From: Gammaproteobacteria bacterium
GTDB lineage: Bacteria; Pseudomonadota; Gammaproteobacteria; Pseudomonadales; Azotimanducaceae
Assembly: GCA_018667205.1 (NCBI GenBank)
Contig: JABIVN010000604.1
Coordinates: 1 to 5,532 of the forward strand
Length of the DNA stretch: 5,532 nucleotides
Reading direction: 5' to 3'
In this document: piece after piece, positions 1 to 5,472 of the stretch
How positions within the stretch are numbered: position 1 is the first letter of the stretch
Layout: each line of letters opens with the position of its first letter
Notes under the pieces: generated by a model
What the model was told of the DNA's origin: nothing
Seen by the model: the letters and a program-made list of their open reading frames with translations, nothing else
Databases searched by the model: none
Position numbers and translations under genes: made by a program

Positions 1-657
1 AACCTCGCCACGTACACGACGACTCAAATCCCGATAGAAAATGAAAATTACGAGTGCCGTGAATGTGCCTAAGCCTGCCGCGATCCAATATTGTGAACGC
101 CAACCGGGCCAGATTGGTAAGGTCTGCGCCGCTACCATCGTCGACATTAATGCACCTATAGTGAAGGCGAGTGACACCCAGGCGTAGACCATGGCTCGCC
201 CCATTTGCGGCGTTAAATCGCGAGATGCTGCGTGTACCGCCGGGTTCATACCCGCCATCAGAAAACTACCGGCTGCGACGAGAAATGCTAGCGTCCAGAA
301 ACTAGGCGTAACCGCGCCCAGAACTGAAATCATGGCATAAGCGAATACCGGCTAGATCATCAATGGCCGACGGCCGAAACGGTCCGTGGCCCGGCTTAAG
401 AACATGGCGCCAAGGCTGTACACAAGACCGGCAAAGGCGGCCACGTAACCCCATTCAACTAGTGTTTTGTCGAAGTCCTCCAGAATATAGACCAGCACGG
501 GAGCGTTTTTGAGCGCCTCGTATTGCTCAACCGCCCAACCCAACACAATCAGCCCCAATAGCCACCAGCGCAGCTTTCCTTGTGGGAAGAAATCGAGTTC
601 TTTGTGCTTGCGATAACGCCAGAAGCTTGTCTGCTTCTTTGAATAATCTCCCTCACC
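1..657 (-). pseudogene. MFS transporter, N-terminal half, disrupted by an in-frame amber stop (runs off left edge)
   Basis: On the minus strand a reading frame is open from 657 to the window edge except for one TAG at 354-352. Before the stop come a basic N-terminal tail, TM1 (about WWLLGLIVLGWAVEQYEAL), TM2 and the MFS motif A loop SRATDRFGRRPLMI. After it the same frame continues with hydrophobic segments fitting TM3 to TM6 (for example FAYAMISVLGAVTPSF, WVSLAFTIGALMSTMVA, YWIAAGLGTFTALVIFIFY) and then a basic stretch, DLSRRVRG, as expected for the central cytoplasmic loop. An intact relative would be an inner-membrane, proton-coupled transporter of about 400-500 residues; the substrate is unknown. 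No ATG, GTG or TTG occurs in frame between 657 and the TTG at 558-556, which would clip TM1, so the start also looks lost. The family call is firm. Pseudogene status is likely, although a single sequencing error at 354 cannot be excluded. Confidence 0.8.
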
Positions 658-838
658 CTAGGCTATCTCAGAAACGACGGAAAAAACGGGACTAATTTAG
701 TGGTTAGACACGTTTGGCAGCGGGGCGTAAAAATCACTTGGTTTAACCTGATACCCTTGCCAAAAACGGCCTGTCAGTGATGGTTGAGTTTCTCAGACTC
801 AGTCTGTTATTGTTTTAGCACTGTTTTTCGACGAAAAA
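658..838. other. Non-coding spacer between diverging MFS and hydrolase remnants
   Basis: No reading frame here resembles a protein. The stretch should hold the promoters of the two diverging remnants. The only structure I can point to is a short dyad, TGAGT-7 nt-ACTCA at 785-801, about 40 bases before the hydrolase remnant. No convincing -35/-10 pair was found on either strand. Confidence 0.5.
785..801. promoter_or_regulatory. Short inverted repeat TGAGT-N7-ACTCA, possible operator
   Basis: Perfect 5-bp arms are separated by 7 bases (TTCTCAG). Size and position, upstream of the hydrolase remnant and in a divergent gene gap, would suit a dimeric repressor or activator. Arms this short can occur by chance and no regulator gene lies in the window, so the assignment is weak. 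Confidence 0.2.
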
Positions 839-1022
839 TTGAGCATAAAAGTAAAAGTTAGCGGCGCAGCCTTGAACGTCGAAATCGATGGATCTGACCA
901 TGGACCCAACGTTCTACTCGCGCGCGGTGCAGGCTGAACGCTACTCTTAAGGGACTTCGCATGTGGCGCTCCGTATACACAAATTCCGTTTCACTCGCTT
1001 TGGTGTTCGATGGATTGAGCTA
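839..1022 (+). pseudogene. Alpha/beta-hydrolase, degraded N-terminal fragment in three frames
   Basis: Translation from the TTG at 839 gives MSIKVKVSGAALNVEIDG (839-892) and then SDHGPNVLLARGAG up to a TGA at 935-937. This closely resembles the start of alpha/beta-hydrolases of the enol-lactonase/esterase type, where strands beta1-beta2 lead into VLLLHGAG; the usual oxyanion-hole HG reads RG here. Homology seems to resume in other frames: LRMW at 955-966 and KFRFTRFGVRW at 981-1013, matching the family pattern of a hydrophobic strand followed by RFDxRG. Only about 60 residues of an expected 250-300 remain. The nucleophile elbow (GxSxG) and catalytic Asp and His are absent, because the PhyH gene starts 50 bases later. 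At least two frameshifts, one stop, probably a changed start codon, and loss of the 3' three quarters make this a clear remnant. The family call rests on visual pattern matching. Confidence 0.6.
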
Positions 1023-1065
1023 AGTTCAGCAACCTAAAACCCGGTAATCAAAAGGTACGCACCCT

Positions 1066-1070
1066 GGAGG
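1066..1070 (+). promoter_or_regulatory. Ribosome binding site GGAGG of the PhyH gene
   Basis: GGAGG lies 4 bases before the GTG at 1075. It is strong but closely spaced, and it supports GTG as the true start: the next in-frame ATG is residue 110, far inside the domain. Confidence 0.75.
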
Positions 1071-1074
1071 TAAC

Positions 1075-1923
1075 GTGAAAACAATAACTCAGGCACAGCG
1101 CCAGCAGTTCAAAGACTCAGGCGTTTTACATCTGCCACAACTGCTGGATGACGCGTCCCTGCAACTGGCACGGGCCGCCTACGAATGGTCCTTATCAAAC
1201 CCGGGACGGGGGGCCACCAATCTGACCCAGGGCGCGCCAGGGACATTTTATGGAGATTTGGCAAATCCCAAGTGTTTTCCCGCTTACGAGGCGGTAAACA
1301 ATAAAACCATATTGCCACAGATCATCAGCCAGCTCTGGGATAAACCAGAAGTTTGGTTTCTGTATGAACAGGTTTTCCTTAAGGTCGGTGATGTTAATGA
1401 GATGGCAAAGCGAACACCCTGGCATCAGGATCTCCCATACCTACCGATCGAAGGTATGGATCTTGCTGTAGCCTGGATTTCATTTGAATCTCTCGATAAA
1501 CAGGCGTCACTGGAGTTTGTGGTCGGTTCTCACCGTGGCACCTTGTTCGATGGATCACGTTTCGATGCCGACGATGACACCTTGCCACTTTACGGCGACG
1601 GTTCACTCCCCCGGTTGCCAGACATAGAAGCAAACCGTGTCGACTATAAGATCATTTCCTTCAGCGTTCAGCCTGGTGATGTGGTGATATTTCATCCTGC
1701 CATGTTGCATGGTGGCGCTCCTACGCCCGCAGGAAAGACTCGTAGAACGTTGTCATTGCGCTTTTTCGGCGCCGACGCAAAAGTAGCACTCCGTCCGGGT
1801 GACACCATGGAGCGGCTGGCCAAAATTGGCACCGCGGATAACATTCACCCAATGATAAAAGCCAAGAACCTTGGTAGCGGAGCGGCTTTTCGGGACCCAG
1901 GGTTTCCGAAAGTTCACGGTTGA
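1075..1923 (+). CDS. Phytanoyl-CoA dioxygenase (PhyH) family Fe(II)/2-oxoglutarate oxygenase
   Basis: A 282-residue cytosolic protein of typical PhyH-family length (PF05721). The family couples decarboxylation of 2-oxoglutarate to hydroxylation of a substrate at a non-haem iron. The HxD iron ligands are H117 and D119 in TPWHQDLPYLP. The distal histidine is H212 in FHPAMLHGGAPTPAG, and the 2-oxoglutarate-binding arginine is probably R223 or R224 in TRRTLSLRFFG. The core double-stranded beta-helix spans about residues 95-232; GSHRG at 151-155 is a common family element. The start is GTG behind a strong GGAGG. The gene stands alone on the plus strand, following a hydrolase remnant and converging on a broken flavin monooxygenase. 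All metal and cosubstrate residues are present, so it is probably active. Family members act on phytanoyl-CoA, other acyl-CoAs, natural products or other small molecules, and the substrate here cannot be told. No promoter was identified; transcription may begin within or before the hydrolase remnant. Confidence 0.93.
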   Translation: MKTITQAQRQQFKDSGVLHLPQLLDDASLQLARAAYEWSLSNPGRGATNLTQGAPGTFYGDLANPKCFPAYEAVNNKTILPQIISQLWDKPEVWFLYEQVFLKVGDVNEMAKRTPWHQDLPYLPIEGMDLAVAWISFESLDKQASLEFVVGSHRGTLFDGSRFDADDDTLPLYGDGSLPRLPDIEANRVDYKIISFSVQPGDVVIFHPAMLHGGAPTPAGKTRRTLSLRFFGADAKVALRPGDTMERLAKIGTADNIHPMIKAKNLGSGAAFRDPGFPKVHG

Positions 1924-1949
1924 CGGCGAAACGCAGCTAGGGCTCGCCG
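1924..1949. terminator. Weak hairpin between convergent genes, possible bidirectional terminator
   Basis: CGGCGA (1924-1929) can pair with TCGCCG (1944-1949) around a 14-base loop, immediately after the PhyH stop codon and between convergent genes. No T-tract follows on either strand, so intrinsic termination is doubtful. Confidence 0.25.
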
Positions 1950-1987
1950 CCTAATGCTGTGTCCTGCAGAACGATTCCCGCAAAGGG

Positions 1988-2674
1988 TCACTCGCGATTG
2001 ACCTGATCTGAACGATAGCCTGCCATCGTCTGATAATCTCCAACAATGGCGCGCAACTCACCCGGGCTTGCGACGTCGTCGAGTGCCGCAAACCCACCGG
2101 GCGCGCGTTCTTCAATCAAATCGATCACCCCATCGGGTCCTCCCTTGCGATTAGCGCGGACAATGTCGGCAGTCGCAGGGCGGCGCTCTTGATCATAAGC
2201 CCCAAGACCCGCGACGCCGTCGGACTTCGGATGCCGAGCGATAGCAACGGCGTCAAGTATCGCCTGGCTGGCCCCGTTAGAGCCTACTGGGTACATCGGG
2301 TGAACGGCATCGCCCAGACTGTCTCGAACCGCGTCCGCGAGGCATTTTTGTAATTTGCCCCTGTGAATGGAAAACTGAAGTACGTCGTGACCCGCCCATG
2401 TCCCGCGCGGTTGGCCCAAAAAGTACTACCCGGTGGTTGTTTCGTAGATCAGTTCGCGCGTGCGTATACCGATACTATCCAAACTTTCCAGCATCCCAAG
2501 ATCGACTAGGTGTCGTATGGCGTGGGGCAAAATGTTGATACCAACCCCCAACTCAGCAATAACATCTGCGCGTTCATAGATTACCGACGTAAAACCCGCG
2601 CGGTGTAACGTTAGGGCAAGCGTCAGGCCGCCGATGCCGCCACCTGCGATTGCAATGTTGAACTCTTCGGGCAT
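1988..2674 (-). pseudogene. FAD-dependent monooxygenase, disrupted by an amber stop and a large internal deletion
   Basis: The frame starts at the ATG at 2674-2672 and ends at the TGA at 1990-1988. The N-terminus is a classical FAD Rossmann fold: IAIAGGGIGGLTLAL with the GxGxxG glycines at residues 11-16, the ribose-binding acidic residue in VIYER (E34), and GVGINILPHA at 43-52. After TTG a TAG (2428-2426) interrupts, then the same frame resumes with PRGTWAGHDVLQFSIHRGKL, a conserved stretch of PhzS/salicylate-hydroxylase-like enzymes (PF01494). It then jumps directly to GDAVHPMYPVGSNGASQAIL, the second FAD-binding motif normally found about 170 residues further on. The C-terminal part, with ERRPAT and ANRKGGPDGVIDLIEERAP, is otherwise family-like. 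About 228 codons remain of an expected 400 or so. The substrate-binding middle domain is missing, so even readthrough would not give a working hydroxylase. The intact ancestor would have hydroxylated an aromatic or heterocyclic compound using NAD(P)H and O2. Confidence 0.85.
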
Positions 2675-2680
2675 CTAAAT

Positions 2681-2684
2681 CCTC
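2681..2684 (-). promoter_or_regulatory. Ribosome binding site GAGG of the broken monooxygenase
   Basis: On the minus strand GAGG precedes the ATG at 2674 by 6 bases (ATTTAG), confirming that start. The translation signal is still intact although the coding region is not. Confidence 0.55.
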
Positions 2685-2707
2685 GACTTTGGGGGCAGCG
2701 TGGAAGC

Positions 2708-2713
2708 AATATA
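2708..2713 (-). promoter_or_regulatory. Candidate -10 box TATATT for the monooxygenase
   Basis: TATATT on the minus strand matches the sigma70 -10 consensus at 5 of 6 positions and would give a leader of about 27 bases. No good -35 lies at 17 bp; TTAACT at 2739-2734 is 20 bp away. Weak support. Confidence 0.25.
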
Positions 2714-2828
2714 AAGGAAACAGCTATGCTGGCAGTTAACAGGGATGTTCGGCCACTAGGTAGAGTCTCGAAACACACCGGACAGTTGCTGCTTCAGAAA
2801 AGAGTGAAACCATATTGCAAGTAGTGGT

Positions 2829-2834
2829 TAGAAT
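2829..2834 (+). promoter_or_regulatory. Candidate -10 box TAGAAT for the serine hydrolase-oxidoreductase operon
   Basis: TAGAAT matches TATAAT at 5 of 6 positions, would start transcription near 2841 and leave a leader of about 44 bases before the ATG at 2885. No clear -35 box is seen; a TG lies just upstream but is one base off the extended -10 spacing. TATAAA at 2858-2863 is an alternative, but it lies too close to the ribosome binding site. Confidence 0.25.
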
Positions 2835-2871
2835 GTGTTCAACGATTATAGATCGCCTATAAAAGCAAATC

Positions 2872-2876
2872 AGGAG
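2872..2876 (+). promoter_or_regulatory. Ribosome binding site AGGAG that selects the second ATG
   Basis: AGGAG is only 2 bases from the first in-frame ATG (2879) but 8 bases from the second (2885). Normal spacing therefore favours 2885 and removes two residues from the longest possible protein. Confidence 0.7.
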
Positions 2877-2884
2877 TAATGGCT

Positions 2885-4063
2885 ATGGTAAGAAACAGTC
2901 GCATTAAGCATTTGGCAGAGGGCTACATTGACCGCAAACAATTTAGTGGCATCGAGTGGCGGGTAGAGGCGGCTGGTAAAATCCTTACCGCCGGTCAGGT
3001 TGGCAGTGCTACAGAAAATGGCAGTGATCCGATTCCTGATGATGCCATCTATCGTATCTATTCCATGACTAAACCTATCGTGTCCGTAATGGCCATGATC
3101 CTGATAGAACAGGGGAAATTACGGCTATTTGATATGTTGGCGCAATACAATTCTGCCTTTCAAAGTATGCGGGTACTGCTCTCCAGCGGTGAGATAGAAC
3201 CTGCTAAACGGCCGATATTAGTTGAGGATTTGTTTACGCACAGGGCTGGCTTCAGCTATGAGTTTATAGCTGGCTGCCACATTGCGCCTGGATATAATGC
3301 CATCAATCTTTCCAGCGACGGTGCGAGTACGTTAGATGAGATGATGACCAAGCTCTCAACTCAACCGCTAGCCTTTCAGCCCGGTAGCCAATTCCGTTAT
3401 AGCGTCTGCACCGATGTACTGGCCCATGTCTGTGAGAAAGCGTCGGGTAGAACCATGCAAAGCCTGTTGCAGGAATTCATATTCGGCCCATTGGAAATGA
3501 AAGATACGGGCTACTATGTTCCAGAGGAAAAACAAAATCGCCTGATGCCCATGTTTGGGATTTCAGATATTTCGGAAATGTCATTCCTCAATCCACCGCT
3601 GAAACAGGAATTAATTCGCGCTGATGTCGAAGAAATGTATCCATCGAAAAACCCTGATTATAGCCGCGGTGGGCATGGTTTGTTTTCTACGCTAGACGAC
3701 TACTTCAAATTTGGTCGAATGCTGCTTAATGGCAAAGGTCCGGATGGTCAGGCTGTTATTTCCCGTAAAATGCACGAGATGATGCTGTCTAACCGAATTC
3801 CTAAAAGCCAATTGCCGCTCAGAATAGGGTTGAGTTCACTACCGGGTTACGGTTGGGGACTCGGCGTCAGAATAATGATGGACCCTGGAAAGGCTATGGG
3901 CCTGACCGGTAAGGGAGAGTTCGGCTGGGCAGGTGCTGCAGGTACCTATTTCTGGGTGGATCCTAGTGAAGGTATGATCGGAGTATTTATGACCCAATAT
4001 CTTGGTTCAATGTTACCGATGGCGGATGATCTTCGATCCGCGGCCTATCAAATGCTTGATTGA
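2885..4063 (+). CDS. Serine hydrolase of the beta-lactamase/family VIII esterase fold
   Basis: Counting from the ATG at 2885 the protein has 392 residues, usual for PF00144 proteins (esterase EstB, LovD-type acyltransferases, class C-like enzymes). The nucleophile motif SxxK is SMTK at 60-63 (IYRIYSMTKPIVSVMAM). The second motif is YSV at 172-174, with the tyrosine that acts as general base in family VIII. The third, KTG-like element is probably GWAGAAGTYFWVDP at about 347-360. Other family features are DLFTHRAGFSYEF at about 115-127, FQPGSQFRYS before the tyrosine, and SRGGHGLFSTLDDYFKFGRML. No signal peptide is evident, pointing to a cytoplasmic esterase or acyl-transferase rather than a true beta-lactamase. 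The stop is 14 bases before the oxidoreductase start, so the two are very likely one operon. The substrate is unknown; hydrolysis of a small ester, lactone or amide is a family-level inference. Confidence 0.92.
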   Translation: MVRNSRIKHLAEGYIDRKQFSGIEWRVEAAGKILTAGQVGSATENGSDPIPDDAIYRIYSMTKPIVSVMAMILIEQGKLRLFDMLAQYNSAFQSMRVLLSSGEIEPAKRPILVEDLFTHRAGFSYEFIAGCHIAPGYNAINLSSDGASTLDEMMTKLSTQPLAFQPGSQFRYSVCTDVLAHVCEKASGRTMQSLLQEFIFGPLEMKDTGYYVPEEKQNRLMPMFGISDISEMSFLNPPLKQELIRADVEEMYPSKNPDYSRGGHGLFSTLDDYFKFGRMLLNGKGPDGQAVISRKMHEMMLSNRIPKSQLPLRIGLSSLPGYGWGLGVRIMMDPGKAMGLTGKGEFGWAGAAGTYFWVDPSEGMIGVFMTQYLGSMLPMADDLRSAAYQMLD

Positions 4064-4069
4064 GGAAAG
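4062..4069 (+). promoter_or_regulatory. Ribosome binding site GAGGAAAG overlapping the upstream stop codon
   Basis: The purine run begins within the TGA stop of the serine hydrolase and ends 8 bases before the ATG at 4078. This favours that ATG over an upstream TTG at 4060 and suggests translational coupling of the two genes. Confidence 0.6.
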
Positions 4070-4077
4070 TTCAGACA

Positions 4078-5136
4078 ATGGCAATCAATAAACAGTGGCG
4101 GCTTGCACGAACGCCCACCACTGGCTGGCCCACCGATGAAGATTTCTTACAGGATGAATCTGCTGTACCTGACCCCGGCGAGAAACAGGCACTCACCAGA
4201 ACAATTTACCTTTCTCTTGACCCCTATCAATGGGCACGACGCAGAAGCGGGCTTGAGGCGGTCGGCGATGTCTGTCATGGAAGAACCGTTTCTCTTGTAT
4301 TGAAAAGCCGCAATACCAATTACCGAGAGGGTGCTGTTATTTTCAACACCAACGGCTGGCAGGAATACGGCCTGGCGGGAAAAGGTATTTCTGAATTCAA
4401 CTACATGCACCCGCGAGTCATTGACCCTAGCCTTGCGCCTATTTCTACCGCTATTGGTGTCCTTGGTATGCTCGGGCTAACGGCCTATTCAGGGTTATAC
4501 ATCCAGTGTCAGCCGAAACCGGGCGAGACAGTCGTTGTTTCCGCTGCCAGCGGTGGGGTTGGCCAGAATGTTTTACAGATAGCAAAACTGAAGGGATGCC
4601 GCGTTGTTGGCGTTGTCGGCTCCGATGAGAAATGCGATTTTGTGACTGGTGCGCTGGGAGCAGATGCATGCATCAACCGTAAGGCTGCGGATTTTACCGA
4701 TCAACTTCGACTTGCGTGTCCCGACGGCATCGACATCTATTTTGAGAACGTCGGTGGAGCAGTGTTTGAAGCCGTTCTGCCCTTGTTAAATAAGTTCTCC
4801 CGAATCAGCCTGTGTGGCCTGATCTCTCAATATGGCAATGATGACACCGCTTCAAATCATGATCGCTGGCAAAAAACAGGTGCCGAAGTTTTTGCAAAGC
4901 GCCAAGTGAAAGTACATGGGCTATTTGTAGGTAACTTCGTTGATGAACATCAACAACCGTTTCTCGAAGAGATGAGTGAATGGGTGCAGAACAATCAAGT
5001 TAGCTACAGGGAAGATACGTGGCAAGGTCTAGATAAGGCGCCGGCGGCTTTCGCGGCGATGCTCAACGGTGACAACTTTGGAAAAACCATCGTTCAGGTC
5101 AGTTCGGATCCTACTAGCCCTATCCGGAAACGCTAG
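4078..5136 (+). CDS. NADP-dependent MDR-family oxidoreductase (leukotriene B4 dehydrogenase/CurA-like)
   Basis: 352 residues from the ATG at 4078, matching the 330-350 of zinc-independent medium-chain reductases (COG2130; curcumin reductase CurA and prostaglandin/alkenal reductases). These enzymes use NADPH to reduce the C=C bond of alpha,beta-unsaturated ketones, aldehydes or related compounds in the cytoplasm. Visible elements are the family signature YLSLDPYQWARR at 44-55 (commonly YLSLDPYMR), ISTAIGVLGMLGLTAYSGL at 122-140, the nucleotide-binding loop AASGGVG at 156-162, GSDEK at 181-185, where K185 would contact the NADPH 2'-phosphate, YFENVGG at 221-227, and the terminal GKTIVQV at 335-341. 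No structural- or catalytic-zinc cysteine pattern is present. The gene directly follows the serine hydrolase in the same operon, so it may reduce a product released by it; that link is inference. The substitution at QWA in the signature may reflect a subfamily. Confidence 0.93.
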   Translation: MAINKQWRLARTPTTGWPTDEDFLQDESAVPDPGEKQALTRTIYLSLDPYQWARRRSGLEAVGDVCHGRTVSLVLKSRNTNYREGAVIFNTNGWQEYGLAGKGISEFNYMHPRVIDPSLAPISTAIGVLGMLGLTAYSGLYIQCQPKPGETVVVSAASGGVGQNVLQIAKLKGCRVVGVVGSDEKCDFVTGALGADACINRKAADFTDQLRLACPDGIDIYFENVGGAVFEAVLPLLNKFSRISLCGLISQYGNDDTASNHDRWQKTGAEVFAKRQVKVHGLFVGNFVDEHQQPFLEEMSEWVQNNQVSYREDTWQGLDKAPAAFAAMLNGDNFGKTIVQVSSDPTSPIRKR

Positions 5137-5421
5137 CATAACGACTAGAATTCAGGAAATAAATCCAACAAAATTTAACAATATCATGCTGATTAACGGT
5201 ACTAAGGTAGGTTAAAGCGGCTGTGCAGCAGGCGGGAACTTTTCTAACCCGCAGCAGCAACAGAGTGCGACAAAAGGGATTTCACGGCAGCAGATACGGC
5301 CCCTGTGGGTGTTGCTGTGGCAATCCTTTCTTCGCGTCTCGGAATATCTAAAACAGCCAAGGCCACCCTCCAACAGTAAACGATGACATAAGGACCAGCT
5401 CCCTTTAGCCCTGACACTCTA
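5137..5421. other. Intergenic region without a convincing gene
   Basis: The first 80 bases are A+T-rich. A ten-codon frame at 5186-5215 (MLINGTKVG then stop), followed in frame by SGCAAGG, faintly recalls the N-terminus of a short-chain dehydrogenase but is too short to call. Further on are a short GCGGG/CCCGC inverted repeat (5232-5252) and an imperfect hairpin (5283-5319). No clean intrinsic terminator for the upstream operon is seen. Confidence 0.5.
5283..5319 (+). other. Imperfect hairpin, 10-bp stem with inner CCC/GGG stem
   Basis: CACGGCAGCA (5283-5292) can pair with TGTTGCTGTG (5310-5319) with two G-U wobbles. The loop can form a further CCC-TGT-GGG stem (5301-5309). No T-run follows closely, so it does not look like a classical terminator. 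It may be a remnant of a mobile-element end, a processing site, or chance. Confidence 0.3.
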
Positions 5422-5455
5422 CTCCGACCCCATAATTGCTTTGACCCCATAATTG
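5422..5455. repeat. Tandem duplication of a 17-bp unit, CTyyGACCCCATAATTG
   Basis: Two contiguous copies, 5422-5438 and 5439-5455, differ at two positions (CTCC versus CTTT) and share the 13-base core GACCCCATAATTG exactly. On the other strand the core reads CAATTATGGGGTC. From memory, similar tracts often flank REP-associated or IS200-like transposase genes in Proteobacteria, but no such gene lies within the window. Confidence 0.75.
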
Positions 5456-5458
5456 AAT

Positions 5459-5472
5459 ACCAGGCTGCTGGT
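5459..5472. repeat. Small inverted repeat ACCAG-GCTG-CTGGT
   Basis: A perfect 5-bp stem with a 4-base loop lies 3 bases after the 17-bp tandem repeat. The proximity suggests both may belong to the edge of one repetitive or mobile element extending past the window end. On its own the hairpin is too short to be significant. Confidence 0.3.

Noticed and set aside
1109..1633. Minus-strand frames inside the PhyH gene
   Set aside because: They lie antisense to a gene with clear catalytic motifs, and their products show no domain pattern.
1988..2419. Distal part of the monooxygenase as an independent small gene
   Set aside because: It is in the same frame as the FAD-binding start, lacks its own ribosome binding site, and combines pieces from two separated parts of one protein family, so it is the tail of a pseudogene.
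2879..2884. First in-frame ATG of the serine hydrolase
   Set aside because: It is only 2 bases from AGGAG; the ATG at 2885 has 8-base spacing. The difference is two residues and does not affect function.
4060..4077. Longer oxidoreductase start at the TTG at 4060
   Set aside because: It overlaps the upstream stop codon and would consume the ribosome binding site; the ATG at 4078 has proper spacing and begins like other family members.
5232..5252. GCGGG/CCCGC inverted repeat as a terminator for the operon
   Set aside because: Only 5 bp with an 11-base loop and no following T-run, and it lies about 95 bases after the stop.
5244..5450. 68-codon minus-strand frame starting inside the tandem repeat
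   Set aside because: The start codon lies in the repeat core, no ribosome binding site precedes it, and the translation resembles no family I know. It looks like a chance opening.
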